Below, piece by piece: positions 37,618 through 45,942 of a stretch of DNA of 64,000 bases. Each line of letters starts with the position of its first letter. Position 1 is the stretch's first letter. This DNA is from Desulfobacterales bacterium (GTDB taxonomy: Bacteria > Desulfobacterota > Desulfobacteria > Desulfobacterales > JAHDSC01): contig JAFGES010000060.1 in the NCBI GenBank assembly GCA_016931455.1, forward strand, positions 1 to 64,000. The letters are read 5' to 3'. The position numbers and the translations under genes are program-made. The notes beneath the pieces are model-generated. The model worked only from the letters and a program-made list of their open reading frames with translations, was not told the origin of the DNA and did not search any database.

Positions 37618-38859
37618 TCAGCTATGATATTTTCGAAGAATCAACGAAGCATTTGTTCCGCCGAAACCAAAGGAATTGGTCATGGCAACTTCTATATTCT
37701 TTTTGCGAGCCACATTCGGAACATAATCAAGATCGCATTCTTTGTCCGGATTTTCAAAATTTATCGTCGGAGGAATAATGCCTTCATGAATTGTAAGTGC
37801 AGTGAAAACAGTCTCAATCCCGCCGGCACCTCCCAGTAAATGACCTGTCATGGATTTGGTTGAACTCATGGGTATTGAATATGCTTTATCCTTAAATACC
37901 GACTTAACCGCCATTGTTTCATAGATATCGTTCAGTTGGGTTGAAGTGCCGTGTGCATTGATATATTCAACCTTATCGTATGAAATGCCGGCATCTTTAA
38001 TCGCTGAAAGCATGCATCTCGCAGCACCTTCACCATTGGGTGAGGGCGCAGTCATATGATATCCATCCCCACTCATTCCAGATCCACATATTTCGGCATA
38101 AATATGAGCCCCTCTTTCCAGCGCTTTTTCAAGGGGTTCAAGTATCAATATGCCGCTTCCTTCGCTCACGACAAAACCATCCCGGTCACGTTCGAATGGA
38201 CGTGATGCTTTTTCAGGATCGTCGTTGCGGGTTGATAAAGCTTTCATAGCGTTAAATCCGGCAATACAAGTAACAGTGACAACAGACTCCACTCCGCCGG
38301 TTATCATCGCATCGGCTTCACCCCTTCTGATAATATTAAACGCATCTCCGATTGCATGTGCACCCGATGCACAGGCCGTTGAAACCGAAGCATTCGGGCC
38401 CTTCACTCCGAAGTGTATGGATATCATTCCCGGAGCCATATTGCCGATCAACATCGGAATAAAAAATGGGCTGACTCGCTTTGGACCTTTACTATCAACG
38501 ATCCTAGTAGTTTGTTCTAAAACTGCTAGACCCCCAAGGCCACATCCGGTAATAACACCCACTCTGTTTTCATTCGTGCCGTCAATCACCAGGCCGGAAT
38601 CTTCCAGAGCCATCCGGGTAGCAGCAACGGCATAAGCAATAAAGGGTTCCGTCCGTTTAGCTTCTTTTCGAGGCAGAAAATCTTCAGCATGAAAGTTTTT
38701 CACTTCTCCGGCAATTTTTGTTTCAAACTTAGAAGCATCGAATTTTGTAATCTCGCCTATACCGGATTTACCGGCACACAAGCCGCTCCACGTTTCATTA
38801 ACACCGATACCCAGAGGCGTTATAAGCCCCAAACCAGTAATAACTACGCGCCTATCCAA
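37618..38859 (-). CDS. fabF: Beta-ketoacyl-ACP synthase II
   Basis: Elongating condensing enzyme of type II fatty-acid synthesis. The 413 residues contain RVVITGLGLITPLG at the start, the nucleophile in SVSTACASGAHAIGDA, the His residues in INAHGTSTQLND and MTGHLLGGAGG, and NSFGFGGTNASLIL at the end. The gene follows acpP by 227 bases that include a long inverted repeat, so its expression may be set separately from ACP. Confidence 0.97.
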   Translation of the reverse strand: MDRRVVITGLGLITPLGIGVNETWSGLCAGKSGIGEITKFDASKFETKIAGEVKNFHAEDFLPRKEAKRTEPFIAYAVAATRMALEDSGLVIDGTNENRVGVITGCGLGGLAVLEQTTRIVDSKGPKRVSPFFIPMLIGNMAPGMISIHFGVKGPNASVSTACASGAHAIGDAFNIIRRGEADAMITGGVESVVTVTCIAGFNAMKALSTRNDDPEKASRPFERDRDGFVVSEGSGILILEPLEKALERGAHIYAEICGSGMSGDGYHMTAPSPNGEGAARCMLSAIKDAGISYDKVEYINAHGTSTQLNDIYETMAVKSVFKDKAYSIPMSSTKSMTGHLLGGAGGIETVFTALTIHEGIIPPTINFENPDKECDLDYVPNVARKKNIEVAMTNSFGFGGTNASLILRKYHS

Positions 38860-38979
38860 AAAAAAACCTCCTTATCAAACGTCAACCTTTAAATTTTTCT
38901 TGTGCCGACGACCCCATCGGGTTTAATTTTTTGCAAATAAACACTTAAAATATTTATGCCTGCTCATTATGGAAAAAGA

Positions 38980-39043
38980 CAATGCCTGTTCCCTAAAGTA
39001 CTGATTATGGAACCTTCAGAAAGGACCTTGAGGAAACAGGCAT
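38980..39043 (-). terminator. Inverted repeat between acpP and fabF, possible attenuator
   Basis: AATGCCTGTT (38980-38989) and AACAGGCATT (39034-39043) are perfect ten-base inverted repeats that can enclose a 44-base loop with further pairing. On the transcribed minus strand the stem is followed by GTCTTTTTCC, a weak U-run. It could end part of the transcripts after acpP, which would favour ACP over FabF, or stabilise the acpP mRNA. Confidence 0.5.
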
Positions 39044-39086
39044 TAAAAAAAATGAAGATTTTTCCTAAAGCCTAACCGGGAAGTTC

Positions 39087-39317
39087 TTATGAATTTGCCT
39101 TGATGTAATCAAGGACATCTTTGAAGCATACCATTTTTTCCGCATCTTCATCAGATATATCAATATCGAATTCTTCCTCCACTGCCATGATCAGCTCAAC
39201 CAGATCCAATGAATCGGCACCTAAATCATCCACAAATGCTGCTTCAGGTACAACCTCATCCACATCAACACTCAGTTTTTCCGCAATTATTTTTTTTACT
39301 TTATCTTCAACTGACAT
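39087..39317 (-). CDS. acpP: Acyl carrier protein
   Basis: Small acidic carrier of growing acyl chains. The phosphopantetheine site is [20 protein letters not shown], with Ser near residue 36, and the 76 residues form the usual four-helix sequence. A good ribosome site (AAAAGGAG) precedes the ATG. It lies between fabG and fabF. Confidence 0.97.
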   Translation of the reverse strand: MSVEDKVKKIIAEKLSVDVDEVVPEAAFVDDLGADSLDLVELIMAVEEEFDIDISDEDAEKMVCFKDVLDYIKANS

Positions 39318-39332
39318 TACATTTTCTCCTTT

Positions 39333-40097
39333 TCAAATATACATCCCACCGCTTACATGAATTACCTGACCCGTTATATATGCCGCACCTTCAGAAGCCA
39401 AGAAAGCAACAACCGCTGCAATGTCTTCAGGTTTTCCGGCACGCCCCATTGGAATTTGCGCCAGCATTGCATCTTGAGCCTTCTTTGGAAGCATTGCCGT
39501 CATGTCGGTTTCGACAAAACCCGGCGCTACCGCATTGACTGTAATGCCTCGCGAAGCGAGCTCTTTTGCAGCAGTTTTAGTAAGCCCTATTATTCCGGCT
39601 TTTGAAGCCACATAATTTGCCTGCCCCGGATTACCGGTAACGCCGACAATCGAGGCCATGTTAATTATACGGCCAAAACGCTGTTGCATCATTTTCTTTG
39701 CCGCAATTTTAGTGCAGGTAAATGCTCCTTTCAAATTTATGTTGATAACACTATCCCAATCACTTTCATTCATACGGACTAAAAGGCCGTCTTTGGTTAT
39801 ACCTGCGTTATTTACAAGTACATCAATCCGCCCGGTTTCATCGATTATCTTCTTAAAAAAACTTGAGACTTCACTTTCCGAGGCGACATTAACACTCATG
39901 CTTTTTGCCGTCCCTCCCATCTCAGCGACACTTTTTCCCGTCTCGGCCGCTGCCGCCATCTCAGCATCCGGATCGGTTGGAGAAAAATAATTAAAATAGA
40001 TATGTGTACCCGGCCCGGCAAATGAAAGACAAATGGAGCGTCCAATGCCTCTTGAGCCGCCTGTAATTACCACCACACGTTTAACCTGATCCGACAT
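39333..40097 (-). CDS. fabG: 3-oxoacyl-ACP reductase
   Basis: NADPH-dependent SDR that reduces 3-ketoacyl-ACP. The 254 residues have VVITGGSRGIGRSICLSF, NNAGITKDGLLVRM, the catalytic Ser in INMASIVG, YVASKAGIIGLTK (Tyr-x3-Lys) and VAPGFVETDM. An extra segment near residues 30-45 (FNYFSPTDPDAEMAAAAE) is slightly long for FabG. It starts two bases after the acyl-CoA dehydrogenase gene ends. Confidence 0.94.
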   Translation of the reverse strand: MSDQVKRVVVITGGSRGIGRSICLSFAGPGTHIYFNYFSPTDPDAEMAAAAETGKSVAEMGGTAKSMSVNVASESEVSSFFKKIIDETGRIDVLVNNAGITKDGLLVRMNESDWDSVININLKGAFTCTKIAAKKMMQQRFGRIINMASIVGVTGNPGQANYVASKAGIIGLTKTAAKELASRGITVNAVAPGFVETDMTAMLPKKAQDAMLAQIPMGRAGKPEDIAAVVAFLASEGAAYITGQVIHVSGGMYI

Positions 40098-40099
40098 AA

Positions 40100-41767
40100 T
40101 TACCTCTCAAACAATATGTCAGCGATCCTATCCATGTCATCAATGACATTTTGATAGCTGTCAATTAGTTTATTATAAGAAATTTTTTCTATAAAATCAG
40201 AGCGAACCTGCTGGTCGGATATTCCGGTACCCATCAAAATTTTAAGCGCATTATGGGCAACAAGTTGAGCGACTTCGTCGGCAAAAATTCTTGACATGAC
40301 TCTAATTTTTTCAGCCTCGGGACGATTCGCCTTTACCAGAGCCGATGCCTTACGCGCCATGCTTGCCCCAACTTCTACGTACGTCATCATATCAGCCAAG
40401 GCAAACATAACATACTGCTTGCGTGTCAGCCGATTATCGTGGGCAAATGTTATCACATGGTTCAACGCATTTGCGGCAAGCCCATAAAATCGGCAACCCG
40501 CATCGCTTAAAACGGCATCCATTTGCTCCATCTCAGCGCAAATGGCGCCGTAAAAGTCTCCCTTTGTCTTCCGTGTCTTTTTCCAACGAAATGTACTAAT
40601 GATATTCTGAAGGACCTCGCTGGTACCTTCATATATACAGGTGATTTTTACATCCCTTTTTATCTTTTCCACTTGGTATTCGGATATATATCCATAACCG
40701 CCAAGTGCCTGCATTGCATCATCGGCAGCTTTATTCGCAGATTCAGTGGTAAATAACTTGGAAACGGCGCCTTCGACCTGTAAATCCTCATCCCCGGCGT
40801 CTAAACGGGTAGCAACTTCTTCCATATGAGCTGCCGCCGCTTCAAGCCGCACAGCATTCGGCACAACCAGCTTATGGGTGTAGCCCTGCTTTTCTGAAAG
40901 CGGAGATCCAAACTGAATTCTTTCTTTGGCATAGGGAATAACAATATCAAGTGCAGACTTTCCTGCGCCTAAGGCCATAGCAGCGACCATCAATCGGGTA
41001 TATCCAAAAACCTCGTTAGCCTGTTTCAGGCCTTTTCCAGGCGTACCACCAATCAAGTTTTCAACGGGTATAAAAGCATCGGTGAATGTAAGCGGCGATG
41101 TATTTGACGCCCGAATACCGTGTTTTTCTTCGCCGGTTCCCTGAATAAACCCTTCCGTGCCCTTTTCGACAACAAAAAATGTCGGGCCTTCAGGCGTAAC
41201 GGCAAGCAAAGTGATAAAATCCGCGTATCCCCCGGTGGATATAAATTGCTTAGAACCATTGACCTTATAGCCGATAATTTCACCGGTCTCATTTAAGACA
41301 GGATCGGCCTTTGTCTGGAGAGCGGCCAGGTTACTTCCCGCACCCGGTTCCGTCACCGCGTAGGCAACCAATGTATCACCCTCTGCGATACGCCCAAGCC
41401 ATTTCGCTTTTTGTTCCTCGGTACCCCCTACGATTAAGGGATCTGCACCCAATTGAATTGCAAAAAAAGCCGTCGCAACCCCTAAACATATTTGGGCCAT
41501 TTCATAGGTTATTGCACAACAGTCCCGTGCCCCTCCTTCCATGCCGCCATAAGCTTCAGGGATAAAAAGAAGTTGTAGGCCGATATCCGGACCGAGCATT
41601 TTACGAATCTCTTCTTCAGGAAAAAATTCATTTTGATCAAATTCAAGGATTTTCTCCTTGGTCAAGAGCCGTTTTTTCAGTTGCCTTACTGTATCTATAA
41701 CCATCTGCCTTGATTCGGGATCCAATCCTTTCAAAGCAGTACCCGTTTCAGTTACAAATAATGCCAT
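40100..41767 (-). CDS. Acyl-CoA dehydrogenase inside the fab operon
   Basis: Flavoprotein of 555 residues. The N-terminal helices carry LLFIPEAYGGMEGGARDCCA. The beta-domain has VAYAVTEPGAGSNLAALQTKA and GYKVNGSKQFISTGGYADFI. The C-terminal domain has the expected catalytic Glu in ITCIYEGTSEVLQNIIS. About 150 further C-terminal residues form an extra helical domain, as in long-type acyl-CoA dehydrogenases. Its place between rpmF and fabG, where plsX, fabH and fabD normally sit, suggests a link to fatty-acid synthesis or turnover. Whether it works as an enoyl reductase, on ACP substrates, or in degradation is unknown. Confidence 0.9.
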   Translation of the reverse strand: MALFVTETGTALKGLDPESRQMVIDTVRQLKKRLLTKEKILEFDQNEFFPEEEIRKMLGPDIGLQLLFIPEAYGGMEGGARDCCAITYEMAQICLGVATAFFAIQLGADPLIVGGTEEQKAKWLGRIAEGDTLVAYAVTEPGAGSNLAALQTKADPVLNETGEIIGYKVNGSKQFISTGGYADFITLLAVTPEGPTFFVVEKGTEGFIQGTGEEKHGIRASNTSPLTFTDAFIPVENLIGGTPGKGLKQANEVFGYTRLMVAAMALGAGKSALDIVIPYAKERIQFGSPLSEKQGYTHKLVVPNAVRLEAAAAHMEEVATRLDAGDEDLQVEGAVSKLFTTESANKAADDAMQALGGYGYISEYQVEKIKRDVKITCIYEGTSEVLQNIISTFRWKKTRKTKGDFYGAICAEMEQMDAVLSDAGCRFYGLAANALNHVITFAHDNRLTRKQYVMFALADMMTYVEVGASMARKASALVKANRPEAEKIRVMSRIFADEVAQLVAHNALKILMGTGISDQQVRSDFIEKISYNKLIDSYQNVIDDMDRIADILFER

Positions 41768-41773
41768 TGACCT

Positions 41774-41956
41774 TTATTCCTCTTCAGTTTCAATTACCGT
41801 ACGCCCTTTGTAAGTTCCGCAGTTGGGGCATACATGATGCGGAAGCTTGGCCTCACCACACTGAGGACAGGTCGATACATTCGGACCTGTAATTTTTTGG
41901 TGAGTACGCCTTTTGTCCCGCTTTGACTTAGATGTTTTATGTTTTGGGACAGCCAT
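41774..41956 (-). CDS. rpmF: 50S ribosomal protein L32
   Basis: Sixty-residue basic ribosomal protein. It begins [20 protein letters not shown] and carries a zinc ribbon, [20 protein letters not shown]. It is the first gene of the unit containing fab genes, as in many bacteria. GGAG is present ahead of the ATG. Confidence 0.97.
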   Translation of the reverse strand: MAVPKHKTSKSKRDKRRTHQKITGPNVSTCPQCGEAKLPHHVCPNCGTYKGRTVIETEEE

Positions 41957-42360
41957 TAGTAATCTCCTAACATTTCGATTTATTTAATAAATATTTATAA
42001 ATCACTACCTATACGGACAATTATGATTCTAGTAATTTAAATGCAATCGATTGTCAAGCCTTTTTATAAATATTTTTAATTTTGAACTCTTGTGCTCTTA
42101 CCACTGACGTGCTATGAAAGCTCCTCGTACCAAACTTAGAATAATAATCAAATTAATTATTTGATATTATATATAAATAATTCTATTTAAAATTTTTACA
42201 CTGCATCTAATTTTAAAAAAAGGTGCTATTTTTAAATTGTTTCTCAGACAATGCAATGATATGATAATTTTTTAAAATATTTTATACGATGTTTACTAAC
42301 TACTATTACTAATCATTCAAAACAATAATTAGCAATACATTAAAAATCAGGTTAAACAAT
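41957..42360. promoter_or_regulatory. A+T-rich divergent region between rpmF and gltX
   Basis: No gene is evident. The palindrome CAATCGATTG lies at 42044-42053. On the minus strand TTGACA (42057-42052) is a perfect -35 element; the best -10 candidates are TACTAG with 17-base spacing and TAGAAT with 20-base spacing, so the rpmF promoter is only tentative. The gltX side is over 80 percent A+T by eye with many TATAAT-like strings and no unique choice. Confidence 0.35.
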
Positions 42361-43764
42361 ATGAATACAATCATAACGCGTTTTCCACCGAGCCCAACGG
42401 GTTATCTCCATGTCGGCGGCGCACGGACGGCCCTTTTTAACTGGCTTTATGCTCGCCACATGAAAGGCAAGTTTATTCTTAGAATTGAAGATACGGATGT
42501 CGAACGTTCAACGCAGGAGTCTGTCGATGCCATTTTTGAAGCTCTTGAATGGCTCGGTATTGACTGGGATGAAGGACCTTATTTTCAAACCAAAAGATTT
42601 GATATTTATAAAACCTACATCCAAAAACTGCTTGATTCAGGACACGCTTATTATTGCACCTGCTCTCGTGAAAAAATTGAAGAAATGAGAAAAAAGGCCA
42701 TGGCTGTCGGTGGAAAACCGAAATATGACGGTACATGTCGCGACAAAGGACTTTCACAAAGCGATAATGCCGTTATTCGATTTAAAGCCCCGCTTACCGG
42801 GGCTACCGTCATCGAAGATATTATAAAAGGCAATATTGTCTTTCAAAATTCAGAACTGGACGATTTTATCATTCAGAGGAGTAACGGCACGCCGACTTAT
42901 AATTTGGCAGTCGTCATTGACGATATTACCATGGGCATCAATACAATTATAAGAGGTGATGACCATGTTAACAACACCCCCAAACAAATTTTACTCTTTA
43001 AAGCACTGGGCAGCCCTCTCCCGGTGTTCGGACATGTTCCCATGGTCCTGGGAAGTGATCGGTCCCGCTTAAGCAAGCGCCATGGTGCAATGTCCGTTAC
43101 AGCCTATAGAGATATGGGATACCTTCCGGATGCATTTATAAATTTTCTTGTCAGATTGGGATGGTCCTATGGGGATCAAGAATTTTTTACGAGAGAAGAA
43201 CTCATCGAAAAATTCACGCTTGAACACATCGGACGATCTGCGGGAGTATTTAATCAGGAAAAACTTTTAGCCCTTAATGCGGATCATATAAAGGTAACCC
43301 CGCCGACCAAGCTCGCTGAGTATCTTATACCATTTTTAAAACAAAAAGGGTATGAAACCAATGATGTTTCATATCTGCAAAAGGTTGTTAAAACGCTTCA
43401 CACAAGAAGTAAAACCCTTCAGGAAATGGCGGAAGGTGCTGTTTTTTATCTTCAGGATAAAATCGACTATGAAGAAAAAGCAGCTCAAAAATTTCTCATT
43501 CCATCCGCCCTTGGCACTCTCAATCTACTGATCGATGAATTGATGCAACTCGATCATTTCACTGAGAAAGGGCTTGAAAATATATTTTTAAAGATAATGG
43601 AAATCACCCAACTCAAACTCGGTAAAATAGCCCAACCGGTTAGGGTGGCACTAACGGGAAAAACAGTCAGCCCCGGCATATTTGAAATCATTGAAGTACT
43701 TGGGAAAGAGCCGACCGTTAGACGTTTAAAAGATGCAGTCCGATTTATATCAGCCAAGTCATGA
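42361..43764 (+). CDS. gltX: Glutamyl-tRNA synthetase
   Basis: Class I synthetase that charges tRNA-Glu. The ATP-binding HIGH-type motif is in PPSPTGYLHVGGARTALFNW and the KMSKS-type loop is SRLSKRHGAMSV. An insertion CTCSREKIEEMRKKAM and DDITMGINTIIRGDDHVNNTP are typical. The 467 residues are normal. Because glnS is also present, this enzyme is probably discriminating and does not need to mischarge tRNA-Gln. Confidence 0.97.
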   Translation: MNTIITRFPPSPTGYLHVGGARTALFNWLYARHMKGKFILRIEDTDVERSTQESVDAIFEALEWLGIDWDEGPYFQTKRFDIYKTYIQKLLDSGHAYYCTCSREKIEEMRKKAMAVGGKPKYDGTCRDKGLSQSDNAVIRFKAPLTGATVIEDIIKGNIVFQNSELDDFIIQRSNGTPTYNLAVVIDDITMGINTIIRGDDHVNNTPKQILLFKALGSPLPVFGHVPMVLGSDRSRLSKRHGAMSVTAYRDMGYLPDAFINFLVRLGWSYGDQEFFTREELIEKFTLEHIGRSAGVFNQEKLLALNADHIKVTPPTKLAEYLIPFLKQKGYETNDVSYLQKVVKTLHTRSKTLQEMAEGAVFYLQDKIDYEEKAAQKFLIPSALGTLNLLIDELMQLDHFTEKGLENIFLKIMEITQLKLGKIAQPVRVALTGKTVSPGIFEIIEVLGKEPTVRRLKDAVRFISAKS

Positions 43765-43865
43765 TCAAATCGTAAAAAATGAAAATTAGATTTTTTACGA
43801 CGTCACTATTGACGCTATTGAATAGAAGAAGATAGGGGCAAAAAGGGCGAAAAATGGAATTTTTA

Positions 43866-43894
43866 TTGACTCATTTTGTGCTTTCATGTAATAG
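43866..43894 (+). promoter_or_regulatory. Likely promoter of the tRNA-Gln gene
   Basis: TTGACT at 43866-43871 is a good -35 element. The best -10 is TGTAAT (43887-43892, 15-base spacing) or TAATAG (43889-43894, 17-base spacing). Transcription would start about ten bases before the mature tRNA. Confidence 0.45.
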
Positions 43895-43910
43895 AAATCA
43901 ACAAAATAAT

Positions 43911-43984
43911 TGGGAGGTCGTTCAGCGGTAGGACTGCGGACTCTGACTCCGCCAACCAAGGTTCGAATCCTTGCCTCCCAGCCA
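43911..43984 (+). tRNA. tRNA-Gln (anticodon CUG)
   Basis: The acceptor arms TGGGAGG and CCTCCCA pair perfectly and the CCA end is encoded. The anticodon stem GCGGA/TCCGC encloses the loop CTCTGAC, giving anticodon CTG for Gln codon CAG. The T-arm has the usual GTTCGAAT. The T at position 1 pairing with A is consistent with bacterial tRNA-Gln. It lies between gltX and glnS. Confidence 0.93.
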
Positions 43985-43995
43985 TGAAATATCAA

Positions 43996-44035
43996 AGGCT
44001 TAATCCGTTTTTTTTAGATTAAGCCTCTTTATTTT
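43996..44035 (+). terminator. Intrinsic terminator after tRNA-Gln
   Basis: AGGCTTAATC (43996-44005) pairs with GATTAAGCCT (44017-44026), and CTTTATTTT follows. It ends the tRNA transcript and, being symmetrical, may also act on the convergent glnS transcript. Confidence 0.8.
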
Positions 44036-44059
44036 GACCTCAAGATGTTGTAATGTAAT

Positions 44060-45757
44060 TTAGTTTTCCGATTTCCGTACGATTTTAGCCCAGGAATCAC
44101 GCAATGTGACTGTTCGATTGAACACAAGTTTCCCTTCGGATGAATCAATGGGATCAACATAAAAATAGCCGAGCCGTTCAAACTGGTAACGGCTGCCGAG
44201 CGCAATATTTTTAAGACTGGGTTCAACCTTGCATGAGGTTAAGGTCTGCAAGGCGTTTGGATTCAAATAAGATTTAAAATCAAGTCCTTGCTTTTCATCG
44301 AGGGGATTTGCGGTAACGAAAAGTCGCTCATAGAGACGAACTTGGGCATCAAGCGAGTGGTCGGCGGAAACCCAATGCAATGTTCCCTTGACCTTTCGCC
44401 CGTCCGGCGACCAGCCTCCTTTGGTTCGAGGGTCATAGGAACAGTGCAGTTCAACCACTTGACCGGTTTTTTCATCCTTAACCACTTTTTCACATTTTAT
44501 ATAATATCCATATCGCAACCTTACTTCTCGACCTGGGGCCAGGCGAAAAAATTTTTTCGGTGGAGCTTCACAAAAATCTTCCTCTTCGATGTAAAGTACA
44601 CGTGAAAATGGAATCTTCCGAGACCCCATATTGGGATCTTCAGGATTGTTTATCGCTTCCAACTCTTCAACTTGGTTTTCCGGGTAGTTGTCGATTACAA
44701 CCTTCAGCGGGCGTAGGACCGCCATTGCCCGAGGCGCGCGCTTATTCAAATCTTCACGAATGCAGTGTTCGAGCAGCGCTACATCGACAATGCTATCCCT
44801 TTTGGCCACGCCGATTCGTTCACAAAAATTTCGAATGGACTCCGGCGTGTAGCCCCGCCTTCGGAAACCTGAAATAGTGGGCATCCGTGGATCATCCCAT
44901 CCGCTCACATGCCCTTCCTTTACTAATTCCAATAGCTTTCGTTTACTCATTACCGTATAACTGAGATTGAGGCGTGCAAACTCAATTTGCTGAGGATGGT
45001 ACAAATTCAATTCATTTAGGAACCAGTCATAAAGGGGGCGATGATCTTCAAATTCCAGGGTACAAATCGAATGCGTAATTTTTTCAATGGAATCCGAAAT
45101 ACAGTGGGCAAAGTCGTACATGGGATAAATACACCATTTATCACCTGTTCGATGATGGGTTGCCTGCAATATGCGATACATAACCGGATCCCGCATATTT
45201 AAATTAGCCGATACCATATCGATCTTTGCTCGAAGAACGCGAGAACCATCTTTGAATTCCCCTGCCCGCATGCGCTGAAATAGGTCAAAATTTTCTTCAA
45301 CCGAACGTCCTCGATAGGGACTGTCCTTGCCCGGCTGGGTCAAGGTGCCGCGGTATTCTCGGATTTCTTCGGCACTTAAGTCGTCTACATACGCTTTTCC
45401 TTTTTTAATCAGCTGCACGGCGCACTCGTATAGTTTCTCGAAGTAATCGGATGCATAGTACAGCCGATCTTCCCAATCGAATCCAAGCCACCTGACATCT
45501 GATTTTATCGATTCGATATATTCAATCTCCTCCTTGCTTGGATTGGTATCGTCGAAGCGCAGATTACAATGGCTCCCGTACTCAGCGGCAAGTCCGAAAT
45601 TAAGACAGATGGATTTTGCATGTCCGATATGCAGGTACCCATTGGGTTCCGGTGGAAAACGGGTTACAACTCGGCCATTATACTTATTTGTCTTAATATC
45701 TTCTTCAATAATCGTTCGAATAAAATTCGAAGGGGGTGTAGACTCTTTTGCAAACAT
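44060..45757 (-). CDS. glnS: Glutaminyl-tRNA synthetase
   Basis: Class I synthetase that directly charges tRNA-Gln. Motifs are [30 protein letters not shown] (HIGH motif), [14 protein letters not shown], the KMSKS-type [11 protein letters not shown] and [19 protein letters not shown]. The two C-terminal beta-barrels follow (for example [15 protein letters not shown]). ATG at 45757 yields the normal MFAKES start; ten extra codons upstream are not conserved-looking. The 565 residues match GlnRS. It converges on the adjacent tRNA-Gln gene. Confidence 0.95.
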   Translation of the reverse strand: MFAKESTPPSNFIRTIIEEDIKTNKYNGRVVTRFPPEPNGYLHIGHAKSICLNFGLAAEYGSHCNLRFDDTNPSKEEIEYIESIKSDVRWLGFDWEDRLYYASDYFEKLYECAVQLIKKGKAYVDDLSAEEIREYRGTLTQPGKDSPYRGRSVEENFDLFQRMRAGEFKDGSRVLRAKIDMVSANLNMRDPVMYRILQATHHRTGDKWCIYPMYDFAHCISDSIEKITHSICTLEFEDHRPLYDWFLNELNLYHPQQIEFARLNLSYTVMSKRKLLELVKEGHVSGWDDPRMPTISGFRRRGYTPESIRNFCERIGVAKRDSIVDVALLEHCIREDLNKRAPRAMAVLRPLKVVIDNYPENQVEELEAINNPEDPNMGSRKIPFSRVLYIEEEDFCEAPPKKFFRLAPGREVRLRYGYYIKCEKVVKDEKTGQVVELHCSYDPRTKGGWSPDGRKVKGTLHWVSADHSLDAQVRLYERLFVTANPLDEKQGLDFKSYLNPNALQTLTSCKVEPSLKNIALGSRYQFERLGYFYVDPIDSSEGKLVFNRTVTLRDSWAKIVRKSEN

Positions 45758-45942
45758 ATACCTGAACCTTTCGACAAATACTCTCAATGTAAGTTGACTT
45801 TAACCGCTGATTATTTTTTTTAACATAAATTTTTAAGAGAAGTAAACACGCTTTTTCATCTTTTATTATAAAGATACGGATTATATGTTTGATACGTTCG
45901 AATGAATAATAAGGTAATTCCAATGAAGGCGGGAAAGTTGGA

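Noticed and set aside
38150-38635. Plus-strand reading frame of 161 codons
   Set aside because: It is antisense to fabF and only reflects its codon pattern.
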